64,000 nucleotides of DNA from Actinospica sp035712985 (GTDB lineage: Bacteria > Actinomycetota > Actinomycetes > Streptomycetales > Catenulisporaceae): NCBI GenBank assembly GCA_035712985.1, contig DASTAE010000011.1:15720-79719 (forward strand), in the 5' to 3' direction. Each line of letters starts with the position of its first letter. Within the stretch, counting starts at the first letter, position 1. The translations under genes and the position numbers were made by a program. Of this stretch, positions 43,233 through 51,422 are shown piece by piece. Under the pieces are notes generated by a model that searched no databases, was not told the origin of the DNA, and saw nothing but the letters and a program-made list of their open reading frames with translations.

Positions 43233-44285
43233 ATGAGCATCCTCGTCGCCGAAGACCTGCTGCGCCCGCCCACGACCTGGGGCAACGACCCCGAGGCCTA
43301 CCTCGCCTCGCTGCGCTCCCCGTGGTACCGGCTGATCGCAGACCTGGAGGACGCCGTGCTCCGCGGCACCGTCGAGTACGCCCGCGGCCGCGGCCTGCGC
43401 GCCTCCTACCTGCCGCTGACCACCCGCACCATCACCTGCCCGACCGGCCTCGGCAGCGACTCCGAGCCGGTGCCGGTCACCGTCAGCGGCGTCGACACCT
43501 ACCTGCCCGACTCGATGCAGTTCCTGCTCGAGTACGCCTGCCGGCTGAGCCCCGAGGGCTCGTACAACATCATGCCGTCCTTCCGCGGCGAGCGGCCCGA
43601 CCGCACCCACCTCGGCCAGTTCACGCACAGCGAGGCCGAGATCCCCGGCGGGCTCGACGAGCTCATCGACTACGTCGAGGGCTACGTCAAGCACCTGTCC
43701 GGCGCGCTGCTCGCCGAGTTCGGCCCGCGGCTGCTCGCGGCCACCGGCGACGTCTCGCACCTGGAGCGGATGTCCGGCCGGGCCGGGCACTTCGAGCGGC
43801 TCACCTTCGAGGAGGCCGCGCGGATCCTGCACCACGACCCGTCCTGCGTGCGCGACGAGGGCACCTGGCGCACGCTCACCCGGCTCGGCGAGCAGCGGCT
43901 GATGGCGCTGATCGACGAGTTCTGCTGGGTCACCCACTTCGACCACCTGTCCGTGCCCTTCTACCAGGCCTACGGCGACGCCGAGCGGCGCACGGCCGCC
44001 AACGCCGACCTGTTCTTCGGGATGGGCGAGGTCGTCGGCTCAGGCGAGCGGCACACCGACGCGCGCCAGGTCCGCGAGGCGCTGACCCACCACCGGGTCC
44101 CGGAGGGCGACTACGCCTGGTACGTGCGGATGAAGGAGGCGCTGCCGATGCGCACGGCCGGCTTCGGGATGGGCGTCGAGCGCTTCCTGATGTGGGTGCT
44201 CAAGCACGACGACATCCGCGACATCCCGCTGGTCTCCCGGATCGACGAGCCCGGTTCCTGGCCCGTCGCCGTGGACCGGCCGTAG
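43233..44285 (+). CDS. class IIb aminoacyl-tRNA-synthetase-like (Asp/Asn type) catalytic-domain protein
   Basis: A 350-residue protein that consists only of a class II synthetase core. Motif 2 (about 113-137) reads IMPSFRGERPDRTHLGQF then THSEAEI, with Arg118, Glu120, His126 and Glu134 in AspRS/AsnRS positions. Motif 3 is FGMGVERFLMWVL followed by DIRDIPLVSR, with Arg317. The N-terminal OB-fold anticodon-binding domain is absent, so it should not act as a normal tRNA synthetase; AsnA-like amide formation or amino-acyl adenylate transfer to an amine is more likely. With a methylaspartate mutase in the operon, 3-methylaspartate is an attractive substrate (inference). Confidence 0.85.
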   Translation: MSILVAEDLLRPPTTWGNDPEAYLASLRSPWYRLIADLEDAVLRGTVEYARGRGLRASYLPLTTRTITCPTGLGSDSEPVPVTVSGVDTYLPDSMQFLLEYACRLSPEGSYNIMPSFRGERPDRTHLGQFTHSEAEIPGGLDELIDYVEGYVKHLSGALLAEFGPRLLAATGDVSHLERMSGRAGHFERLTFEEAARILHHDPSCVRDEGTWRTLTRLGEQRLMALIDEFCWVTHFDHLSVPFYQAYGDAERRTAANADLFFGMGEVVGSGERHTDARQVREALTHHRVPEGDYAWYVRMKEALPMRTAGFGMGVERFLMWVLKHDDIRDIPLVSRIDEPGSWPVAVDRP

Positions 44286-44297
44286 GGAGCGGCGATC

Positions 44298-45662
44298 ATG
44301 CCCAAGCTGCTGCTCGCCAACCCGAACAGCCGGGCGATGACGGCCAGGCCCGAGGACATCCCGGCCGACGTGCGCCCGTTCTACGACGTGATCGGCGACC
44401 GCCTGCTCTGGACCCTCGAGGACGGCGACATCGCCGTCGTCCCGGGGCCGGTGAACCACGCCTTCCTCGACTATCTCAGCGACCTGCTGGGGCTGGCCGG
44501 TCCGCCGACCGTGCTCAGCCTGCGCGACTTCCCGGGGGAGACCTGGTACCCGGGGGAGCGGCCGGAGGCCGTCGCCCGGGTGCGGCAGCTGATCGCCGCG
44601 TCGGGCCGACCGCTCGGCGACTGGCGGGTGGAGTGCTACCTGCACGACCGCGACGTGGCCGGCTGGGAGCGCCTGCTCGGCCTCGAACCGGCCGCCGCGG
44701 ACCAGTTCGCGCAGAGCACCGCCGACCTGGCCAATTCGAAGGTCGTCTTCCGCTCGCTGGCCACGGCGTGCGGCGTGCCGATACCCGAGGGCCGGGTGGC
44801 CGACCGCGGCGCCGAGCTCGTCGACACCGTGGTCGAGCTGCTGGGCCGGACCGGCTCGGTCATCGTGAAGCAGGACCAGAACTCCGGCGGCGACGGCAAC
44901 GTGCTGATCAGCACCGATCCGACGGTCGAACGGGTCGGCGCGTACCACGCGGTGCGCCCGGCGGCGGTGACCGCGGCGCACGTCCGCGCCGCGCTCGCCC
45001 CGCTGGGCCTGGCCGAGCGACCCGAGCTGCCCGGCGGCACCGCGCCCGCCCGGCACGTCGTCGAGGTCTACCACCCGGCCTGCCGCACCCTCTCCTCCGA
45101 GGTGCGCGTCCCGGCCTCGGGAGCCCCGGTGCTCGTCAACTACGGCGACATGCGGATGGCCCCGCAGTGGAAGGGCTACGTCTTCCCGCCGCAGGACCTG
45201 CCGCCCTCCCTGCACGCTCAGCTCGGCGCGTGCAGCCAGCAGATCGCCATCCTGGCCGGGCAGGTCGGCTACCGCGGCCTGGTCAACATCGACCTGATCG
45301 TGGACCCGGCCGGGCGGCTGCTGTTCACCGAGTTCAACGGCCGGGCCGGGGGAGCGACCAACCTCGACGTGATGGCGCGCCGGCTGCTCGGCCCGGACTA
45401 CCTGGACCGCTACGTGCTCGCCTCGTCCAACGGCCTGCCCGCCCCCGCGCTGCCGGTGCTGCTGGCCGAGCTGGACGCGCAGGGCCTGCGCTACGAGCGG
45501 CGCGGCGACCCGTGCGGCGTGATCGTCGCCACCGACAACACGGCGGCGACCGGCACGATCGAGTACCTCGTCATCGGTCAGGACTGGACCGAGACGCAGC
45601 TGATCGAGGCCCGGCTCGGCAAGGTGCTGGACGGACTCAGGGAATTGGAGGCAGTCGGATGA
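44298..45662 (+). CDS. PGM1-type ATP-grasp peptide ligase
   Basis: A 454-residue ligase with a pre-ATP-grasp domain (about 1-145; LLLANPNSRAM, IAVVPGPVNHAFLDYL) and an ATP-grasp domain: SVIVKQDQNSGGDGNVLIS is the ATP-clamping strand-loop and GLVNIDLIVDPAGRLLFTEFNGRAGGATN the Mg2+-binding region. This arrangement is that of PGM1, the pheganomycin ligase that joins a non-proteinogenic amino acid to a peptide, and of related ligases in resorcinomycin-type pathways. It probably forms a peptide bond using acyl phosphate chemistry. The next gene overlaps by four bases. Confidence 0.85.
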   Translation: MPKLLLANPNSRAMTARPEDIPADVRPFYDVIGDRLLWTLEDGDIAVVPGPVNHAFLDYLSDLLGLAGPPTVLSLRDFPGETWYPGERPEAVARVRQLIAASGRPLGDWRVECYLHDRDVAGWERLLGLEPAAADQFAQSTADLANSKVVFRSLATACGVPIPEGRVADRGAELVDTVVELLGRTGSVIVKQDQNSGGDGNVLISTDPTVERVGAYHAVRPAAVTAAHVRAALAPLGLAERPELPGGTAPARHVVEVYHPACRTLSSEVRVPASGAPVLVNYGDMRMAPQWKGYVFPPQDLPPSLHAQLGACSQQIAILAGQVGYRGLVNIDLIVDPAGRLLFTEFNGRAGGATNLDVMARRLLGPDYLDRYVLASSNGLPAPALPVLLAELDAQGLRYERRGDPCGVIVATDNTAATGTIEYLVIGQDWTETQLIEARLGKVLDGLRELEAVG

Positions 45663-46555
45663 GGATCGGAATACTCGGCTGGGACGCCGAGGAGACCGAG
45701 TCGGTCGGTCTCACCGTCGTCGGCAGGGAGCGCGGGCACGAGACCACGCTGTTCACGCTCGACGACATCGCGGTGCGCTGGGAGGGCGGCGTGCCCGAGG
45801 TCACGGTGCTCGGCGAGCCGGTCGCCGGCCGCTTCGACGTCGTCATGTCGCGCGCCGAGCTGCGGCCGGACAGCTTCCAGTCCGACCACGAGCGCTTCGC
45901 CCTGCTCTCCACGGTCCCCGGCCTGCCGCTGATGGACCCCGCCGAGGTCTACCTGTCGGTGGAGTGCAAGCTGATCGCGATGCGCAGGCTCGGCCAAGTG
46001 GGCCTGCCGATCGTGCCGACCCGCTCCTGCCGTGGCCTCGACGAGATCCGCGCGGCGATCGAGGACTGGGAGCGCGTCGTCCTCAAGCCCTGCTTCGGCT
46101 ACGGCGGCAACGACGTCGAGCGCGTCAGCGACCTCGACGACCCCGCGGACCTGGCCATCGCGGAGCGCCTGCTCGCCGCGTACCCCGTGCTGCAGTGCCA
46201 GCCCTATCTGGAGCACCCCGGCGGCGACATCCGCGTCACCGTCGTCGGCGACCGGCTGCCGCTGACCTTCCGCCGCATCCCGGCGGGCGGCGACCGGTGG
46301 CGGGCGAACATCATGCAGGGCGCGAAGCCCGAGCGCGTCGAGACCACCCCCGAGCTCGCCGAGATGGCGCTCACCGCGACCCGCGCGATGGGGATCACCG
46401 TCTCAGGCCTCGATGTCCTGGACACCCCGCACGGCTACTTCATCAACGAGGTCAACAACACCCCCGGCTGGTACATGTTCCCCGACCACGTCCAGCGCGA
46501 GGTCGTCGCAGTCGTCTACGACCTCGTCGAGGAGCGCTACGGCGCCGGCGCCTAG
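45659..46555 (+). CDS. RimK-like ATP-grasp ligase
   Basis: A 298-residue ATP-grasp enzyme. The start MRIGILGWDAEETES and FDVVMSRAELRPDSFQSD form the N-terminal domain; ERVVLKPCFGYGGNDVERV is the ATP-grasp clamp, FRRIPAGGDRWRANIMQGA the P-loop region with conserved Arg/Asn, and SGLDVLDTPHGYFINEVNN the metal-binding end. It resembles RimK, LysX and MptN ligases that add an amino acid to a carboxylate or peptide C-terminus. Last gene of the operon; its stop overlaps the convergent GH125 gene by four bases. Confidence 0.9.
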   Translation: MRIGILGWDAEETESVGLTVVGRERGHETTLFTLDDIAVRWEGGVPEVTVLGEPVAGRFDVVMSRAELRPDSFQSDHERFALLSTVPGLPLMDPAEVYLSVECKLIAMRRLGQVGLPIVPTRSCRGLDEIRAAIEDWERVVLKPCFGYGGNDVERVSDLDDPADLAIAERLLAAYPVLQCQPYLEHPGGDIRVTVVGDRLPLTFRRIPAGGDRWRANIMQGAKPERVETTPELAEMALTATRAMGITVSGLDVLDTPHGYFINEVNNTPGWYMFPDHVQREVVAVVYDLVEERYGAGA

Positions 46556-47793
46556 TCCGGCGGCGCGGCCGGGAATCCGCAGCAGTCGAGCACGAGGTCG
46601 CAGAAGGTGGCCTCGGCCCAGGAGAACCACGCGCGGGTCCACTTGTCCGGCCGGTCCACGTGGAAGGACTCGTGGATCCGGTCGGTCCCCCCGCGGGTGG
46701 CCAGCAGGTTCGCGACGGCGGCGCGTTTGACCGCCTCGTCCGGGTCGCAGAGCGCGGCCATGGCGAGAGCGATCGGCCAGACGTGCCGCCGCGGCGTGTG
46801 CGGACTCCCGATTCCCGAGGCCGCACTCCCCGCGTAGTGGTACGGATTGCGCGGACTGAGAATGAACGCCCGCGTGGCCAGGTACATCGGATCATCCATC
46901 GCGCAGTACCCGAGCCGCGGCAACGAGAGCAGACTGGGCACGTTGGCGTCGTCCATCTCCAGCACACCCCCGAGCCCGTCCACCTCGTAAGCCCACCGTG
47001 GCCCCGTCACCGGATCGTCCACCACCGCGTGCTCACGCAGTCCCCGCTCGATCCCGTCCCGCAACCGAGCGGCACGTGCCATCAGCCCACTGTCACCCCC
47101 GGCCAGGACGCCCAGCACGACGGACGCGAACATGTTCCCCGGCACGTTGTATCCGTACACGGACGCGTCGTCGCTGGGCCGGAACCCACTCCACGTCATC
47201 CCCGTCACCGCCACCGGCGACCGCCTCCGCCGCGTGAACCGCCGATGGAACCGATACGCCGACCGCGCCTCGTGATCCTGCTCGACCTCCCACGTCTCGA
47301 CGACCCGCTCCACCGCGCGCCGATAGAGGTCGTCGAACACATCCACCTTCCCCGTCACCCGCGCGAACCGCTCCGCGAGGTACAGCGGGTAGCAGAGCGA
47401 GTCGACCTCGTACTTGCGCTCCCAGACGTCCGGAGTCATCGCCGTCTTGTCGCGCTGGTGTCCGGCGCCGGTCGGCCCCGCGTTGAACGCGTTGGCGTAC
47501 GGATCGAGCGTGATGAAGGACAGTTGTCGCCGCAGCACGTCCGCGACGAACTGCTCGGCGGCCGGACAGTACGCGCCGAGCCGCAACAGCGGCAGCACCT
47601 GCGTCGTCGAGTCGCGCAGCCACATCGCCGGGATATCGCCGGTGACCAGGTAGATCGTCCCGTCGTCCAGCCGTCGCGCGGCGCGTCCCATCGTCTCCGC
47701 GACGAAGCGCACGACGAGGTCGGCCGCCTCCGGATCGACGTCGGCGGCGAGCCGCTCGCGCAGCGGGAGAAGCTGGGCAGGATCAAGGCTCAC
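46552..47793 (-). CDS. glycoside hydrolase family 125 exo-alpha-mannosidase
   Basis: A 413-residue cytoplasmic enzyme with the GH125 (alpha/alpha)6 pattern. VTGDIPAMWLRDSTTQVLPL, AFNAGPTGAGHQRDKTAM, WERKYEVDSLCYPLYLA, MTWSGFRPSDDASVYGYN and the late GTDRIHESFHVDRPDKWTR THEN-like block with FSWAEATF are hallmarks of this alpha-1,6-mannosidase family. There is no signal peptide. GTG 47793 is preferred because a start at 47841 would place the LacI-like palindromes inside the gene; neither has a strong ribosome-binding site. It may use mannosides taken up from outside. Confidence 0.85.
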   Translation of the reverse strand: MSLDPAQLLPLRERLAADVDPEAADLVVRFVAETMGRAARRLDDGTIYLVTGDIPAMWLRDSTTQVLPLLRLGAYCPAAEQFVADVLRRQLSFITLDPYANAFNAGPTGAGHQRDKTAMTPDVWERKYEVDSLCYPLYLAERFARVTGKVDVFDDLYRRAVERVVETWEVEQDHEARSAYRFHRRFTRRRRSPVAVTGMTWSGFRPSDDASVYGYNVPGNMFASVVLGVLAGGDSGLMARAARLRDGIERGLREHAVVDDPVTGPRWAYEVDGLGGVLEMDDANVPSLLSLPRLGYCAMDDPMYLATRAFILSPRNPYHYAGSAASGIGSPHTPRRHVWPIALAMAALCDPDEAVKRAAVANLLATRGGTDRIHESFHVDRPDKWTRAWFSWAEATFCDLVLDCCGFPAAPPD

Positions 47794-47840
47794 ACCAGCG
47801 AATGTATGGCGTGCGGCCGCACCGCGCGCGCCGGGCCTCA

Positions 47841-47860
47841 CCGGAAACGGTTCCGGAACC
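47841..47860. promoter_or_regulatory. overlapping LacI-type palindromes between GH125 and beta-helix genes
   Basis: CCGGAA-ACGG-TTCCGG (47841-47856) overlaps the perfect palindrome GGTTCCGGAACC (47849-47860). The core GAAACGGTTC resembles LacI-family sugar-repressor operators. No LacI gene is present in the window. Confidence 0.55.
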
Positions 47861-47871
47861 TATTCAGCCTA

Positions 47872-47899
47872 TTGACTTGCTGAGCGTTCGCGGTATTCA
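47872..47899 (+). promoter_or_regulatory. sigma-70-like promoter of the beta-helix gene
   Basis: TTGACT (47872-47877), 16-base spacer, TATTCA (47894-47899). The predicted transcript start falls two or three bases before the ATG at 47909, and there is no Shine-Dalgarno sequence, so the message is probably leaderless. Confidence 0.55.
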
Positions 47900-47908
47900 C
47901 TTCTCGCC

Positions 47909-49771
47909 ATGAGATGGACTCGGGTGCTCGTTGCGCTGCTCACCATGCTGGGATTCGCCTGCGCGCCGCCGGCGGCCTCCGCCGCGTCGGGCTCGGCCTC
48001 CGCCGCCGCCGTATCCCCGTCGACCACCGGCGGCGCGCTGGGGCCGAACGTGTACGTCTTCGACTCGTCGATGCCGCAGGCCGCGATCCAGGCCACGCTG
48101 GACGCGATCGCCGCGCAGCAGGTGCCGAACCAGTTCGGCACGCAGCGGTACGCGCTGCTGTTCGAGCCCGGCACCTACGGCTCGACCGCCGACCCGCTGG
48201 TCTTCCAGGTCGGCTACTACACGAGCGTGGCCGGGCTGGGTGAGAACCCGGGCGACACCACGATCGTCGGCCAGGCGGACGTCTTCAACCAGTGCACCGA
48301 CGGCGACCAGTCCCAGTGCTACGCGCTGGAGAACTTCTGGCGCTCGCTCTCGAACCTGACGATCGACCCCGCGGGCGGCTCCGGCTGCACCTCGAACACC
48401 GAGTTCTGGGCGGTCTCGCAGGCCGCGCCGATGCGCCGGGTCGCGATCAACGGCGGCACCACGCTGATGGACTACTGCGACGGCTCGCCCGACTACGCCA
48501 GCGGCGGATTCATCGCCGACTCCTCCTTCACCGGCGGCACGGTCGTCAACGGATCGCAGCAGCAGTACATCACCAGGAACAGCGACGTCGACGGCTGGTC
48601 CAACGGCGTGTGGAACCAGGTCTTCTGCGGCGACCCCGGCGCCCCCGCGCAGAGCTTCGCGGCCAACTCCGGCGACAGCGGCGGCCCAGCCCCGTACACC
48701 AACCTCGCCACCTGCCCGACCACCCGCGAGGAGCCGTACCTCTACACCGACTCCTCCGGCAAGTTCGAGGTCTTCGTCCCGTCGGCGCAGACGAACTCCA
48801 GCGGCCCGAGCTGGGCCGGCGGCGCCGCCCCCGGCTACTCGCTGCCGCTCAGCAGGTTCTTCATCGTGCAGCAGTCCACGACCGTCGGCCAGATCAACGC
48901 CGCCCTGCTGCGCGGCCTGAACCTGCTCTACACGCCGGGCGTCTACAACGTGCCGAGCACCATCCACGTGCTCTGGCCGGACACGAAGATCGTCGGCCTG
49001 GGCTTCCCGACCCTGATCCCCACGCACGGCAACGTCACCATGGACGCGCTGCCCGTGCCCGGCCTCAACATCTCCGGCCTGATCTTCGACGCCGGAACCC
49101 AGAGCTCCCCGGCCCTGCTCGACCTGCACGGCATCCCGGCCGTCGGTAGCCGCTCGCCCTACCTCACCGACCCGACGACCGTCGACGACGTCTTCTTCCG
49201 GATCGGCGGCGAGACGGCCGGCACCGCGAAGACCGCCTTCGTCGACGACGCGAGCGGCTCGATCATCGACGACGTCTGGGCCTGGCGCGCCGACCACGGC
49301 GCGGGCGCCGGCACCTGGACCGGCGACGTCGCGGACACCGGCGTGGTCGTCGGCGGCGACGACGTGACCGCGTACGGCCTGGCCGTCGAGCACTTCCAGA
49401 AGTACGAGACGGTCTGGTCCGGCCAGCACGGCACGGTGGTCTTCTTCCAGAACGAGAACCCCTACGAGGTCCCGAACCAGGCCGCGTGGATGGCGAGCCC
49501 GACCCAGGACGGCTACCCCGCCTTCTACATCCCGAACCGGGTCACGTCCTTCCAGGGCTACGGGATGGGCAGCTACTCCTTCTTCAACCAGGGCGCGGCC
49601 ATCGAGAACTCCATGGCCTTCCAGGCGCCGGCCAGCGCGGGCGTCCAGTTCCACGACATCCTGACCGTGTTCCTCAACGGCTCCGGCGGCATCCGGTCCG
49701 TGATCAACGGCACCGGCGCCGCGGTCTCCTCCGCCTTCGGCGGCCCGAGCGACGTGGTCTCCTACCCCTGA
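47909..49771 (+). CDS. secreted parallel beta-helix protein (GH55-like)
   Basis: A 620-residue exported protein. The signal peptide (MRWTRVLVALLTMLGFACA, cleavage near residue 26) is followed by GPNVYVFDSSMPQAAIQATL and FEPGTYG, VGYYTSVAGLGENPGDTTIV, then a repetitive Gly/Asn/Ser-rich beta-helix with a second half starting at LYTPGVYNVPSTIHVL and IVGLGFPTLIPTHG. This two-helix layout resembles GH55 beta-1,3-glucanases and actinomycete proteins often loosely labelled adenylyl cyclase, a label not supported by the sequence. It may act on extracellular glucan or another polysaccharide. It shares a regulatory region with the GH125 gene. Confidence 0.78.
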   Translation: MRWTRVLVALLTMLGFACAPPAASAASGSASAAAVSPSTTGGALGPNVYVFDSSMPQAAIQATLDAIAAQQVPNQFGTQRYALLFEPGTYGSTADPLVFQVGYYTSVAGLGENPGDTTIVGQADVFNQCTDGDQSQCYALENFWRSLSNLTIDPAGGSGCTSNTEFWAVSQAAPMRRVAINGGTTLMDYCDGSPDYASGGFIADSSFTGGTVVNGSQQQYITRNSDVDGWSNGVWNQVFCGDPGAPAQSFAANSGDSGGPAPYTNLATCPTTREEPYLYTDSSGKFEVFVPSAQTNSSGPSWAGGAAPGYSLPLSRFFIVQQSTTVGQINAALLRGLNLLYTPGVYNVPSTIHVLWPDTKIVGLGFPTLIPTHGNVTMDALPVPGLNISGLIFDAGTQSSPALLDLHGIPAVGSRSPYLTDPTTVDDVFFRIGGETAGTAKTAFVDDASGSIIDDVWAWRADHGAGAGTWTGDVADTGVVVGGDDVTAYGLAVEHFQKYETVWSGQHGTVVFFQNENPYEVPNQAAWMASPTQDGYPAFYIPNRVTSFQGYGMGSYSFFNQGAAIENSMAFQAPASAGVQFHDILTVFLNGSGGIRSVINGTGAAVSSAFGGPSDVVSYP

Positions 49772-50025
49772 GGCCGGTCCTCCGCATCCGCCACGGCCGC
49801 CGGCGCCGCGTTCAGGCGCCGAGCGGCCTCGGCGGCGATGAGTGAGAGGGTCGCATCGCCGGTGACCTCGACCAGGATGTTCGGGTCGAGCGCCTCCACC
49901 ACGATGCGGCCCTCCTGCGCGCGCACCACCACATTGCACGGCAGCAGCAGCCCGATCGACGGATCGGCGCTCAGCGCGCGGTGGGCCAGGGGCGGGTCGC
50001 AGGCGCCGAGGATCACGTCAGGGGG
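49762..50025 (-). pseudogene. truncated DUF302 protein remnant
   Basis: The C-terminal half of a DUF302 domain is plain: ILGACDPPLAHRALSADPSI, GLLLPCNVVVRAQEG, then VVEALDPNILVEV. The N-terminal half is missing: the frame upstream (to 50172) has no DUF302 similarity that I can see, and the next gene's upstream region occupies that DNA. The minus-strand frame is open to 50172 and a short product could be made, but a 5' deletion is the simplest reading. Its end overlaps the stop of the beta-helix gene. Confidence 0.6.
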
Positions 50026-50139
50026 TATGGATTCCGCCCCGTTGTCCCCGGCCGACGACGCCTGCCCGGAACGTTGTCGCCCCGCCACTTGGCAGGCTCG
50101 TCCCGCGGATCGAAACTCACAGAAGTACGAACCCACGTT

Positions 50140-50189
50140 CACGTATTTCCCGAGGACGCATTCACCGAGCACGTACCTCCCGAGGACCG
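50140..50189 (+). repeat. imperfect direct repeat upstream of the beta-propeller gene
   Basis: CACGTATTTCCCGAGGACGC (50140-50159) recurs as CACGTACCTCCCGAGGACCG (50170-50189), 16 of 20 identical, period 30 bases. The second copy supplies the GAGGA ribosome-binding site of the gene at 50193, so the repeat seems to be a small duplication of the translation initiation region. Confidence 0.6.
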
Positions 50190-50192
50190 CCC

Positions 50193-51422
50193 ATGACCCG
50201 AAAGCGCTCGATCACCGCCGGCTACGTCTCCCTGCTGCTCGCCGGCGCGTTCGCCGCCGGCCCCGTCGCGCAGACCCCCGCCCGCGCGGACGCCACCCGC
50301 GGCGTGCTGGTCGTCGGCAACGCCGTGGCCGGGACGATCAGCTTCATCGACTCCAGCACGTACGCCAACCTCGGCTCCTTCAGCGTCATCCCGGACCTGT
50401 CCGCGGTCCAGGCGAGCTGGACCGTCGCGCAGTGGATCGGCTACGCCGCCGCCAACGCCGACGAGGCCTCCGTCGACCCGGCCGTCGGCGGCACCCGCTA
50501 CGTCGACGACTTCGCCATCTCGCCGGACGGGACCACGATCTACGTCTCGCGCGGCAACCTCGACGACGTCGCCGCCTTCAACCTCGTGACCCACCAGGAG
50601 CTCTGGGTCGAGCAGATGGACGGCATCCACTCCGACCACCTCGGCCTCTCCCCGGACGGCACGAAGCTGGTCGTCTCGGCCACGACCGCCGCCGAGGCCG
50701 AGGTCTTCAGCGCCGCGAACGGCTCGCTGATCGGCAAGTTCACCACCGGCACCTATCCGCATCAGAACACGTTCACCGCGGACGACAAGTACATCTACAA
50801 CGAGAGCATCGGCGTCACGGCCCTGCCGTACGCGCTGAACGCGCTCAAGGGCGGCCTCCAGCTCGAGAAGGTGGACGCGAGCACGCTGCAGGTGGTGAAG
50901 GTCTGGAAGTTCCCGTACGGCCTGCGGCCCTTCGTGATCGAGCCGGACGGCACGACGATGTTCGCCGACATGTCGTACCTCAACGGCTTCATCAAGTACG
51001 ACCTGAACTCCAGCACCCTCCTCGCGACCGTCCAGCAACCCTTCAGCACGACGGCCGCGAGTGAGTCCTACGACAGCTATCCGCAGAACTCCGCCCACCA
51101 CGGCATCGCCCTCTCCGGCGACGATTCAAGGCTCTGCGACGTCGGCACCATCGACGACTACACGAAGATCGTGGACACCGGCAGCCTGAGTACCACGGCC
51201 ACGGTCACCTACCCGAGTGGCAGCATCCCCTACTGGGCGCTGACCAGCACGGACGGCGACTACTGCTACGTCTCGCTGAGCGCGGGCAACGCCGTCTCGA
51301 TCATCAACTACACCACCGGCGCCGAAGTGGCCCGGGTCCCCGTCGGCAACTTCCCGCAGCGGGAGCGCAACGCCGTCGTGCCCGACTCCGTCATCGCCGG
51401 ACTCACCGCCTCGAATGGGTGA
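50193..51422 (+). CDS. secreted YVTN-type beta-propeller protein
   Basis: A 409-residue exported protein with a signal peptide (MTRKRS, hydrophobic core, Ala-rich cleavage site near 32). The mature part repeats beta-propeller blades: VLVVGNAVAGTISFIDSST, DFAISPDGTTIYVSRGNLDD, HLGLSPDGTKLVVSATTA, FVIEPDGTTMFADMSY and YCYVSLSAGNAVSIINYTTG. Relatives are YncE-like and surface-layer beta-propellers; some bind carbohydrate or act as lactonases, but no catalytic residues stand out. ATG 50193 follows GAGGA. It overlaps the PucR gene by eight bases, an unusual pairing of a secreted protein with a regulator. Confidence 0.85.
   Translation: MTRKRSITAGYVSLLLAGAFAAGPVAQTPARADATRGVLVVGNAVAGTISFIDSSTYANLGSFSVIPDLSAVQASWTVAQWIGYAAANADEASVDPAVGGTRYVDDFAISPDGTTIYVSRGNLDDVAAFNLVTHQELWVEQMDGIHSDHLGLSPDGTKLVVSATTAAEAEVFSAANGSLIGKFTTGTYPHQNTFTADDKYIYNESIGVTALPYALNALKGGLQLEKVDASTLQVVKVWKFPYGLRPFVIEPDGTTMFADMSYLNGFIKYDLNSSTLLATVQQPFSTTAASESYDSYPQNSAHHGIALSGDDSRLCDVGTIDDYTKIVDTGSLSTTATVTYPSGSIPYWALTSTDGDYCYVSLSAGNAVSIINYTTGAEVARVPVGNFPQRERNAVVPDSVIAGLTASNG

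Noticed and set aside
42962..46555. Plus-strand 1197-codon open frame across the synthetase-like and ligase genes
   Set aside because: Only its last part is in the frame of the RimK-like gene. The rest is an out-of-frame shadow of genes with intact catalytic motifs.
34652..46555. NRPS or PKS gene cluster
   Set aside because: No condensation, adenylation, ketosynthase or carrier domain is present. Amide formation must rely on ATP-grasp and synthetase-like enzymes.
47909..49771. Adenylyl cyclase annotation often attached to similar proteins
   Set aside because: No cyclase catalytic motif is visible. The protein has a signal peptide and a beta-helix repeat pattern.
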